From assembly GCA_937864895.1 (NCBI GenBank), contig CALMDF010000074.1:1-7902 (forward strand): DNA of 7,902 nt, written 5' to 3'. A model generated the notes under the pieces. It made no database searches, was not told the DNA's origin, and saw only the letters and a program-made list of their open reading frames with translations. Origin of the DNA: an uncultured Holophagales bacterium. Its GTDB lineage: Bacteria > Acidobacteriota > Thermoanaerobaculia > UBA5066. The position numbers and the translations under genes are program-made. Shown one piece after another: positions 1 through 6,012 of the stretch (position 1 is its first letter; each line of letters starts with the position of its first letter).

Positions 1-167
1 CTGGTCCTCGCCTCCGGGGCCGGCGGCGGGGGGAGGCTGATGGTCTCGCCCCGCTGCTCCGAGAGGTAGCTCAGCTCCCACTCCAGGAGACCTTTGTACC
101 TGTAGAGGAGCTTCATCAGCTGGAGCCGGTTCACGATCGTTTCGGACGGGTCCGTCACCTTGGCCAT
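1..167 (-). CDS. Unrecognised protein, N-terminal part only (runs off the window)
   Basis: The frame opens with ATG at 165-167 and stays open for 55 codons to the window edge. The start is supported by a strong Shine-Dalgarno, AAAGGAG, six bases upstream. The protein begins MAKVTDPSETIVNRLQLMKL and continues with a charged, probably helical segment (residues about 12-42, many Leu, Tyr, Arg and Glu), then a proline-rich stretch near residues 46-51. I see no signal peptide, membrane segment or known motif in this piece and do not recognise a family. It lies 49 nt downstream of the kinase gene on the same strand, so it could be co-transcribed with it. That makes a partner or effector of the kinase possible, but nothing in the sequence shows this. 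The gene is real with good confidence because of its start context; its function is unknown. Confidence 0.7.
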   Translation of the reverse strand, partial: MAKVTDPSETIVNRLQLMKLLYRYKGLLEWELSYLSEQRGETISLPPPPAPEART

Positions 168-185
168 CACGGACTCCTTTCCACG

Positions 186-206
186 TCCCGGCGTTTCCTG
201 CCGGGA
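186..206 (-). other. Perfect 7-bp hairpin between the kinase gene and the next gene
   Basis: TCCCGGC (186-192) and GCCGGGA (200-206) are exact reverse complements around a 7-nt loop. The hairpin sits in the 49-nt gap after the kinase stop (217-219) and before the Shine-Dalgarno of the downstream gene. There is no T-run after it in the minus-strand direction, so it is not a classical terminator. It could reduce read-through, protect the 3' end of the kinase message, or be chance in GC-rich DNA. Confidence 0.35.
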
Positions 207-216
207 GGCATGCGAT

Positions 217-2838
217 TCAACGGCGGCCGCCGCCCATCCTCGTCACCCAGACGTCCCCCTTGAGGTCGGACGCGTGGACGGCCAGCGTCAGCCGGTCCCG
301 GCTCGCGGAGACGAAGGAGGACGACGCCGTGACGTCCAGCGAGACGGGAGGGTGGAGCTCTTCCCACGCCCCGTCGGCGAGCCGGATCCGCCGGAGGGAG
401 GCGCGTCCCTCCCAGACCCCGGCGGCGACCACGGACTCCCCGTCGGTCTCCCAGAGGGCGTTCGAGAGGAGGCCACGAACGGGGGTCCGGATGGGAACGG
501 CCCCGGCTCTCGCTTCGACGACCCAGAGGGTGTCTCCTCGAAGGAAGGCGACGCGGCGCCCGTCGGGCGACCAGGACGGAAGGCTCGCCGCGACCTCGCC
601 GTCCGTGAGGCGCCAGGGCTCTCCCGCGAGCCTGCCGTCCGCGAAGCCGGCCACCCAGACGTTCTCGGTGCCGGACCGCGAGGAGACGAACGCGAGCCGG
701 GTCCCGTCCGGCGAGAAGGCGGGGTGGATGTCGCGGCCCGGGTGCTCGACGAGGACGCGCGGCGATCCGCCCTCCACCGGGAGGATCCAGATGTCCCGCT
801 CGCCGCGGACGGCGCGGAAGAAGGCGATGAATCGGCCGTCGGGGGAGAAGTCCGGCGTCGCGGGGCCTCCCTCGGGGAGCCAGGTGAGCCGGCGGACGGC
901 GCCCTCCGGGCTCCCGGCGCCGAAGGGCTGGAGCCAGAGGTCATGGGCGCCGAACCGGTCGGAGGTGAAGGCGACCGCGGAACCGTCGGGCGCCACGGCG
1001 GGCGTCTCGTCGTGGAGCTCTCCTCCGACGCGGTGAACGGCGCCCCGGAGCCGGTCCACGACGAGGACGTCGCTGTTGCGGCGGTAGGTGCACCAGGCCA
1101 GCGTCTTCCCGTCCTCCGAGAACGAAGGGGAGCGTTCGGGGCCGGTCCCGGTCGTCACCCGGCGGGGCGGTCCCCCGCCGAGAGAGAGGCGCCAGATCGC
1201 GCCGACCCGTTCCCGCTTCGAGGCGAAGTAGACGGCCTCGCCGTGCGGCGAGAAGACCGGCTCGGAGTCGAAGGCGCCCTCCGTCGTGAGCGGGCGCGGG
1301 CGGCCGCCTTCGACACCGACGGTCCAGAGGTCGCGGAAGTCGGAGTAGCAGACGGACCGCCCGTCCGGCGAGAACGCCGGGCCGGCGTGATCCCACAGAC
1401 CCCCCTCGTCGGTCGTCAGGGGCCGGGCCGAGCCCGGCTCCCGGAGCGGGGCCAGCCAGATCCTCCGGTCGCCGCTCGGCCCCGGGCGTGTGAACGCGAG
1501 GAACGAGCCGTCGCGCGAGATGGCCGGCTCGTCCGCGTCCTCGACGACGAGAGAGGGGCTTCCGCCGAGCGCCGGGACCTGCCAGACGTCCCGGCGGCCG
1601 GACCGGTCCGACGAGAACAGGACCGATCGCCCATCGGGGAGCCAGGCCGGGTTCCGGTCCGACGCCGGAGCTCCGCCGTCGCCCGGCCGGTCGGTCAGCT
1701 GGAGGGGCTCTCCGCCTCGCGAGTCGACCACCCAGATGTCGGCGGTCCCGCCGGCGTCGGAGGAGAACGCGACGTACCTGCCGTCGGGAGAGACGGCCGG
1801 CTCGATCTCCCAGCCCGGCGAGCTCGTCACCTGCTGCGACTCTCCCGGGTCGGGGGGGGACCCGTCCGGGCGCGCGAAGAGCCACGCGACGCCGAGGCTT
1901 GCGGCCAGAGCCGCGCCGGCCGCGGCGGCGAGGAGGGGCCGCGAAGGGAAGCGCGGCCCGGCCTCTCTCCTGCGGCGCTGGCCCGAGACCGTCTCGGAAG
2001 AGATGCTCCTGAGGGCGAGCGCGAGGTCGTGGGCCGAGTGAAACCGCTCCGCGGGGCTCTTCTCGAGACAGCGGGAGACGATCGTGTCGAGGGCCGGCGG
2101 GACGGCTGCGAGGCTCTCGCCGGCCGGAATCGGCTCCTCGTGGAGGACGGCCGCGATGGTGTCGGCGGCGGTGGCCCGGTCGAAGGGCCGGTAGCCCCTG
2201 AGCATCTCGAAGAGGACGATCCCGAGCGAGAAGACGTCCGTACGCTCGTCTACGCGCTGGCCCCGGGCCTGCTCGGGAGACATGTACGACACGGTCCCGA
2301 CGAGCCGTCCTTCGGAGGTGAAGTGGGGTGAGGCGAGAGTGTCCGCCTCGGAGAGGACGGGCTCGACGGCCTTGGCGAGGCCGAAGTCGAGGACCTTCAC
2401 CCGCCCGTCGGCCGTGAGGAAGACGTTCTCGGGCTTCAGGTCGCGGTGGACGATGTGGCGCGCGTGAGCCGCCGCGAGGCCGTCGGCGATCGCCGCCGCG
2501 ATCTCCGCCGACTTCCGCCACGAGGGGCGGTCCCGGACGATCCGGTCGCGGAGCGTCTCCCCCTCGAGAAGCTCCGTGACGGCGAAGGCGACCTCTCCTT
2601 CACGGCCGACGTCGTGAATCGCGAGGACGTTGGGGTGGGAGAGCGCCGCGAGCGCCCGCGCCTCGCGCTCGAACCGGGCGGAGCGATCGGGGTCCCGCGC
2701 GACGGCCTCGGGAAGGATCTTGATCGCGACCTCGCGCGCGAGACGGGTGTCGAGGGCCCGGTAGACCTCGCCCATTCCCCCGGCCCCGAGAGGGCCGAGG
2801 ATCTGATACGGACCCAGCTTCGTGCTCCTCGGGAGCAT
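217..2838 (-). CDS. Membrane Ser/Thr protein kinase with extracytoplasmic PD40 beta-propeller
   Basis: An 873-residue Hanks-type kinase. The kinase domain spans about residues 11-275: glycine loop GPLGAGGMGEVY (15-26), ATP-anchoring Lys40, helix-C Glu59, catalytic HRDLKPEN (131-138, Asp133), metal-binding DFG (151-153) and the SPE version of APE (187-189). All catalytic residues are present, and it is an RD-type kinase, usually activated by activation-loop phosphorylation. A basic stretch (288-300) precedes one membrane helix (about 301-322). The rest, about 335-865, carries at least ten WD40-like/TolB-type repeats, marked by SPDGR-like motifs near 350, 400, 441, 490, 530, 574, 616, 665, 709 and 757. 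The kinase should be cytoplasmic and the propeller outside, sensing an unknown ligand or protein. The start fits homologous kinases that begin a few residues before LGPYQIL. A GGAAGGAA sequence lies 11 nt upstream, a rather long spacing. Substrates cannot be read from the sequence; the FHA-phosphatase gene nearby is one candidate partner. Confidence 0.95.
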   Translation of the reverse strand: MLPRSTKLGPYQILGPLGAGGMGEVYRALDTRLAREVAIKILPEAVARDPDRSARFEREARALAALSHPNVLAIHDVGREGEVAFAVTELLEGETLRDRIVRDRPSWRKSAEIAAAIADGLAAAHARHIVHRDLKPENVFLTADGRVKVLDFGLAKAVEPVLSEADTLASPHFTSEGRLVGTVSYMSPEQARGQRVDERTDVFSLGIVLFEMLRGYRPFDRATAADTIAAVLHEEPIPAGESLAAVPPALDTIVSRCLEKSPAERFHSAHDLALALRSISSETVSGQRRRREAGPRFPSRPLLAAAAGAALAASLGVAWLFARPDGSPPDPGESQQVTSSPGWEIEPAVSPDGRYVAFSSDAGGTADIWVVDSRGGEPLQLTDRPGDGGAPASDRNPAWLPDGRSVLFSSDRSGRRDVWQVPALGGSPSLVVEDADEPAISRDGSFLAFTRPGPSGDRRIWLAPLREPGSARPLTTDEGGLWDHAGPAFSPDGRSVCYSDFRDLWTVGVEGGRPRPLTTEGAFDSEPVFSPHGEAVYFASKRERVGAIWRLSLGGGPPRRVTTGTGPERSPSFSEDGKTLAWCTYRRNSDVLVVDRLRGAVHRVGGELHDETPAVAPDGSAVAFTSDRFGAHDLWLQPFGAGSPEGAVRRLTWLPEGGPATPDFSPDGRFIAFFRAVRGERDIWILPVEGGSPRVLVEHPGRDIHPAFSPDGTRLAFVSSRSGTENVWVAGFADGRLAGEPWRLTDGEVAASLPSWSPDGRRVAFLRGDTLWVVEARAGAVPIRTPVRGLLSNALWETDGESVVAAGVWEGRASLRRIRLADGAWEELHPPVSLDVTASSSFVSASRDRLTLAVHASDLKGDVWVTRMGGGRR

Positions 2839-2947
2839 GTCGGCGACCGTTCCTTCCCTGCTGATCCGGGCTCAGAGTCGCCCTCTTCGCGTCGGTCCGT
2901 CAACGGAAATCGGCCCCCGGCGAAGCCCCGGTGCCAGAATCCGCGGG
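2839..2947. promoter_or_regulatory. Divergent spacer with promoters for the kinase and Nudix genes
   Basis: This 109-nt non-coding gap lies between two divergent starts, so it must hold both promoters unless one gene is transcribed from elsewhere. On the plus strand a -10-like CAGAAT (2935-2940) lies seven bases before the Nudix ATG. On the minus strand a TTGACG (2903-2898) matches a -35 element at five of six positions, but no convincing -10 follows at 16-18 bp, so the kinase promoter is not defined. I see no operator-like palindrome here. Confidence 0.5.
2935..2940 (+). promoter_or_regulatory. -10-like hexamer CAGAAT before the Nudix gene, possible leaderless start
   Basis: CAGAAT matches TATAAT at four of six positions, including the A at position 2 and the final T. 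Seven bases separate it from the ATG at 2948, which would place transcription start on or next to the first base of the start codon. There is no Shine-Dalgarno in those seven bases (CCGCGGG) or just upstream. No -35 match is visible at the usual distance. Confidence 0.35.
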
Positions 2948-3538
2948 ATGCCCGCTCCCCTCGACCTCGCTGGTCTCGCCAACGCTCTCTCCCTCCTGCC
3001 GGCCCGTTCGGACGAGAGCGTCCCCTCGTCCAGCAAGGCTGCGGTCGCGGCCGTCCTCAGAAACGCTTCCGGCGACGTCGAGCTCCTCTTCATCCGCCGC
3101 GCCGAGCATCCCGGCGATCCCTGGTCCGGACAGATGGGAATGCCGGGGGGTCGGGTCGACCCGAGCGACGAGTCTCCCCTCGCCACGGCGCTTCGCGAGA
3201 CCCGCGAGGAGATCGGGCTGGACCTCTCGACCTCCGGGCGGCCTCTCGGCCGTCTCTCGGAAGTGAGGACGCACCTGCCGCTCGGCACCGTGCCGCACAG
3301 CGTCGTCCCCTTCACGTTCGCGATCGAGGGCGACCCGGAGCTGAGGCTGAACGAGGAGGTCCAGGAGGCGCTCTGGGTTCCCCTGTCGTACCTCCTCGAC
3401 CGCGGCAACCGGAGCGCCTTCACCTGGGTGATGAAGGGCCTGCCGCTGCCGATGCCCTGCTACACCTTCAAGGGCCGCGTCATCTGGGGCCTGACACTGA
3501 AGATCGTCGACGAGCTGCTCGAGGCGGCCGGGGGCTGA
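2948..3538 (+). CDS. Nudix hydrolase, CoA pyrophosphatase (NudL/NUDT7-8) type
   Basis: A 196-residue soluble protein with a complete Nudix fold signature. The Nudix box runs from Gly67-Gly68 to Leu91: GGRVDPSDE, then TALRETREEIGL, with REUxEE at residues 83-88 (metal-binding Glu84, Glu87, Glu88). The spacing between the first Gly and first Glu is one residue longer than GX5E. The DP-x-D insertion and TALRET pattern are shared with the CoA pyrophosphatases NudL, NUDT7 and NUDT8. The segment just before the box, RRAEHPGDPWSGQMGMPGG (51-68), stands where the family's NuCoA motif is found. The expected reaction is cleavage of CoA or acyl-CoA to 3',5'-ADP and (acyl-)phosphopantetheine; another nucleotide substrate is possible. 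The frame opens earlier at 2822, but that extension would overlap the kinase start and is Arg/Pro-rich with no homology-like features, so ATG 2948 is preferred. It ends 19 nt from the convergent ABM gene. Confidence 0.88.
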   Translation: MPAPLDLAGLANALSLLPARSDESVPSSSKAAVAAVLRNASGDVELLFIRRAEHPGDPWSGQMGMPGGRVDPSDESPLATALRETREEIGLDLSTSGRPLGRLSEVRTHLPLGTVPHSVVPFTFAIEGDPELRLNEEVQEALWVPLSYLLDRGNRSAFTWVMKGLPLPMPCYTFKGRVIWGLTLKIVDELLEAAGG

Positions 3539-3566
3539 GGGAGCCGCCGGTTTCCGGTCAGCTCCC
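3539..3566. terminator. Hairpin in the convergent gap, possible bidirectional terminator
   Basis: GGGAGC (3539-3544) pairs with GCTCCC (3561-3566). Inside it CCGG (3547-3550) pairs with CCGG (3554-3557) around a TTT loop, leaving a small asymmetric internal loop. The structure begins right after the Nudix stop codon and contains the stop codon of the convergent ABM gene. Position and symmetry suit a terminator working in both directions. It lacks a T-run on either side, so it is not a classical intrinsic terminator. Confidence 0.35.
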
Positions 3567-4325
3567 GCTCCGCCGGAGCCGGCGCCCGGCCACGACGTGG
3601 AACCCGCTCACGTCGAGGTCGACCCCCCTGAGGCCGCGCTCCTCGCCGGCCGCGGTCAGTGACAGCCGCCACTGGTAGAGGCCCGAGAGGAAGGGCCGGA
3701 TCAGCGTGGCGAGCGCGTCGAACTGGCCGCTCGTCTCGTACCTCACGGCGCTCGCCTCGTCGTCCCAGAGCGTGAGCGAGAGCGCCTGCGATTTCCCGCG
3801 CTGCCCCTCGACGAGGTAGGCGGCGAGGCAGCCCGGCGTCTCGAGGAGCGCCGGGGCGACGACCTCTTCGTAGGTCTTCCTGAGCTCCTCGAACCGCGCG
3901 GGCTCGACCCGGTGGTCGACGATGCGGAGAAAGAGAGCCTGGCTGGCGTCGTCGGCCGGGGCCTCGCGCGCCACCTCCACCGGGTACGTGTCGACGTCGG
4001 GGTCGGGGAGCGTCGGCCGCTGGGCGGGCTGGAGGCGCGAGAGGTCGGCTTTCCACTCCGTGACCGCGGTGAGGAAGGGGTCGGCGCCGTCGAGGAGCTC
4101 GTCGTAGAGGCCGCTCTCGACGTAGGCGTCGGCGTGCGCCGCGCTCTCCCACAGGGTGAGCGAGTCGCAGCTCGAGGGGTCGGACTTGGCCGCCGGCCGG
4201 AGGAGCGCCGCGAAGAGACACCCTTCCGTCTTCGCGAGGGCGGGGACGATTCTCGACTCGTAGTACTCCCGGAACTGCCAGAGGCAGCCTTCGCGGACCT
4301 TCGCGCGGACGACTCGCAGGTACAT
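3558..4325 (-). CDS. Two-domain ABM-like (dimeric alpha/beta barrel) protein
   Basis: A 255-residue soluble protein built from an internal duplication. Repeat 1 covers about residues 2-96 and repeat 2 about 131-223. Matching landmarks are IVPALAKTEGCL (26-37) with VVAPALLETPGCL (155-167), SLTLWES (55-61) with SLTLWDD (183-189), and YVESGLYDELL...PFL (68-85) with YETSGQFDALA...PFL (196-213). This pattern (a strand, a helix ending near PGCL, a SLTLW strand, a helix, a final strand) is that of antibiotic-biosynthesis-monooxygenase/DabB-type ferredoxin-like barrels. These normally dimerise, so the duplication may make a dimer in one chain. ABM-fold members include quinone-forming monooxygenases, heme-degrading enzymes and many uncharacterised proteins; the reaction here cannot be assigned. 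A 30-residue basic tail follows repeat 2. The start is fixed by a GAGGAG seven bases upstream and lies 11 nt after the phosphatase stop, so this is the last gene of the operon. Confidence 0.85.
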   Translation of the reverse strand: MYLRVVRAKVREGCLWQFREYYESRIVPALAKTEGCLFAALLRPAAKSDPSSCDSLTLWESAAHADAYVESGLYDELLDGADPFLTAVTEWKADLSRLQPAQRPTLPDPDVDTYPVEVAREAPADDASQALFLRIVDHRVEPARFEELRKTYEEVVAPALLETPGCLAAYLVEGQRGKSQALSLTLWDDEASAVRYETSGQFDALATLIRPFLSGLYQWRLSLTAAGEERGLRGVDLDVSGFHVVAGRRLRRSGS

Positions 4326-4332
4326 CGTGGCG

Positions 4333-4339
4333 CTCCTCA
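4333..4339 (-). promoter_or_regulatory. Shine-Dalgarno of the ABM gene overlapping the phosphatase stop codon
   Basis: Read on the minus strand, TGAGGAG combines the phosphatase stop TGA (4339-4337) with the ABM gene's GAGGAG (4338-4333). Seven bases then lead to ATG at 4325. A ribosome ending on the phosphatase would sit on the next initiation site, which favours translational coupling and a matched output of the two proteins. Confidence 0.75.
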
Positions 4340-5974
4340 ACTGGCCCGCCGGACGATGACGAGCGTCCGGTCGTCGTGGAAGGGGACGCCGCGGGCGAAA
4401 GCGTCCAGGTCGCGTTCGAGGTTCGCCGCCATCTCGCGGAGCGGGAGATGGCGGTACCGGGCGGCCGTCTCGACGAGACGGTCCTCGCCGAACTCCTCCT
4501 CGTCCGGGTTCATCGCCTCGCTGATCCCGTCGGTGTAGATGACGAGGGCGTCGCCGGGGCCCATCGTCACCTCGCCGCTCGCGTACTTCGCGCCCGCGAG
4601 GAGGCCGAGCGGCACCCCGCCCGACTTCAGCCATTCGTGGCCGCCCGCGGCCCTGAGGACGAACGCGGGGTTGTGCCCGGCGTTCGTGAAGCTCAGGCGC
4701 CCTTCCTCGGGGTCCAGGATCCCGAGAAAGGCCGTCGCGTACTTCTCCGGCGGCGTCCTGCGGTAGAGGAGCGTCCCGACCTGCTCGCAGATCCTGTCGG
4801 GAGGGTCGGACCCCTCGAGCGGGAGCGCCGAGAGCGCCTCGAGCGAGGCCGTGAGGAGCGAGGCGGCGACCCCCTTGCCGGAAACGTCGGCGACGAAGAC
4901 GGCGCACTCGCGGTCGTTGCCGCGAATCAGGAACTTGTAGAAGTCTCCGGAGACGCCCCGAGAGGGGAGCGTGCCTCCGTACAGCTCGTAGCCGGGCACC
5001 GTCGGGAGCGTCGCGGGGAGGATCGCGACCTGGATCTGCCGCGCGAGCTTCACTTCCTGCTCGAGGCGCTGGCGTTCCATCGCCTCGGCGACGAGCCTCA
5101 CGTTCCGGATCCGCAACGCCGCCACCGAGGCGAGGGAGACGAGGAGCTCGAGGTCCTCGTCCCGGAAGGTGCGGACGCCGAGGGCAGCCCCGACGACGAT
5201 CATCCCGAGCGCCCCCTGCGCGTCGAGGAGCGGCGCGGCGATGAAGCTCCTGAGGCCAGACATCATCAGGCTCTTGCTCTCGGAGAACCGCTCGTCGACG
5301 GACGAGTCGACGACGTGGGCCACCATCCCCTTGTCGATCACCTCGTGGAGGAGGCTCTTCGAGTGCATGGGCCGCGACTCGCGCCCCGGGGTCGACCGCC
5401 GGGCGGCGCAGACGTCGTTTCCGCCGGTGTCGCGAAGGTAGATGGCCGCCTCCTGCGGCTTCAGGTGGACGAAGGCGCGGTCCAGGATCAGCTCCAGCAG
5501 CTCCTCGAGGGAGATCGAGCTCGCGAGCGCCTGGTTGACCTGGTTGAGCATGTGGAGACGGTCGGCGGCCTTCCTCGAGCCGACGCCGATTCCCGAGATG
5601 TCGGTGTCCCCTGAAGCGGACTGCAGGAGGTCCCTCGCCGAGCGGTAGATGACGGAGTCTCCGGACGTGCTGGCGCTCTCCCCGTGGATCTCCACGACGA
5701 GAACGCTCCCGCCGACGGAGACGGTGTCGCCGTCGTGCAGCCGGCGGGGTGAATCCAGGGGGACCTCGTTCAGGCGCGTCCCGTTGTGGGAGCCGAGGTC
5801 CTCGAGGAGCCAGCCTTCTTCGGCGCGATGGAAGCGGGCGTGCTCGCGCGACATGGCACGGTCCGCCAGGGCCAGGCCGGCGCGGGACGACCGGCCGACG
5901 ACGAGCTCGTCGCCCTCCACTTCGTGGTCGAAGCGCCGTCCGTCCGCAGACACCACACGTAGCCGGAGCGTCAT
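4337..5974 (-). CDS. FHA-GAF-PP2C (SpoIIE/RsbU-type) Ser/Thr phosphatase
   Basis: A 545-residue soluble signalling protein. An N-terminal FHA domain (about 1-97) has GR (27-28), SREH (42-45) and LEDLGSHNGT (57-66), the residues that bind phosphothreonine peptides. A linker (100-135) leads to a GAF domain (about 140-295), a likely sensor of unknown ligand, then a short coiled-coil-like helix (296-316; EAMERQRLEQEVKLARQIQ region) typical before RsbU-type catalytic domains. The PP2C/SpoIIE domain (about 320-545) has SGDF (342-345), ADVSGKG (362-368), NAGHNP (431-436), YTDGISE (480-486) and DDRT (534-537), so the metal-binding Asp residues 344, 363, 482 and 535 are present. Family members dephosphorylate anti-sigma-factor antagonists or other phosphoproteins. 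No antagonist gene is visible here. The frame extends upstream into the sirtuin, but ATG 5974 has GGGAGGAA five bases (CGG plus spacing) ahead and begins the FHA fold directly. It follows the sirtuin by 35 nt and is probably co-transcribed with it. Confidence 0.94.
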   Translation of the reverse strand: MTLRLRVVSADGRRFDHEVEGDELVVGRSSRAGLALADRAMSREHARFHRAEEGWLLEDLGSHNGTRLNEVPLDSPRRLHDGDTVSVGGSVLVVEIHGESASTSGDSVIYRSARDLLQSASGDTDISGIGVGSRKAADRLHMLNQVNQALASSISLEELLELILDRAFVHLKPQEAAIYLRDTGGNDVCAARRSTPGRESRPMHSKSLLHEVIDKGMVAHVVDSSVDERFSESKSLMMSGLRSFIAAPLLDAQGALGMIVVGAALGVRTFRDEDLELLVSLASVAALRIRNVRLVAEAMERQRLEQEVKLARQIQVAILPATLPTVPGYELYGGTLPSRGVSGDFYKFLIRGNDRECAVFVADVSGKGVAASLLTASLEALSALPLEGSDPPDRICEQVGTLLYRRTPPEKYATAFLGILDPEEGRLSFTNAGHNPAFVLRAAGGHEWLKSGGVPLGLLAGAKYASGEVTMGPGDALVIYTDGISEAMNPDEEEFGEDRLVETAARYRHLPLREMAANLERDLDAFARGVPFHDDRTLVIVRRAS

Positions 5975-6006
5975 CCGTTCCTCCCTCGCCTTTCCGATTC
6001 GGCGGG

Positions 6007-6012
6007 AGTCTA
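6007..6012 (-). promoter_or_regulatory. TAGACT -10-like hexamer at the sirtuin stop, possible internal promoter
   Basis: The sirtuin stop codon TAG begins the hexamer TAGACT (6012-6007 on the minus strand). The same hexamer in similar context (GTAGACT, one base, then CC) occurs before the sirtuin start. From here transcription would start about 25 nt before the phosphatase ATG, leaving room for its Shine-Dalgarno. No -35 element was recognised, so this is only a candidate for separate expression of the phosphatase. Confidence 0.2.

Noticed and set aside
160..2331. A 723-codon open frame on the plus strand opposite the kinase gene
   Set aside because: Its protein is Arg/Gly/Pro/Glu-rich with no motif and lies wholly antisense to a kinase whose domains are complete. 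Long antisense frames are expected in very GC-rich genes.
941..2521. A second long minus-strand frame inside the kinase gene
   Set aside because: Shifted-frame shadow of the kinase with low-complexity Arg/Pro/Ala sequence; no start signal or domain.
2874..2903. Kinase promoter with TTGACG as the -35 element
   Set aside because: TTGACG is a good match, but the sequence 16-18 bp further on (around GACTCT) matches the -10 consensus at only two of six positions. It is mentioned under the spacer but not claimed as a promoter.
2822..2947. Longer Nudix protein starting at 2822
   Set aside because: It would overlap the kinase start and adds 42 residues without family similarity. Nudix enzymes of this type begin close to the ATG at 2948.
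4326..4907. Longer ABM protein starting inside the phosphatase gene
   Set aside because: The added part is a shadow of the PP2C domain in another frame; ATG 4325 has GAGGAG at the right distance and begins the first ABM strand.
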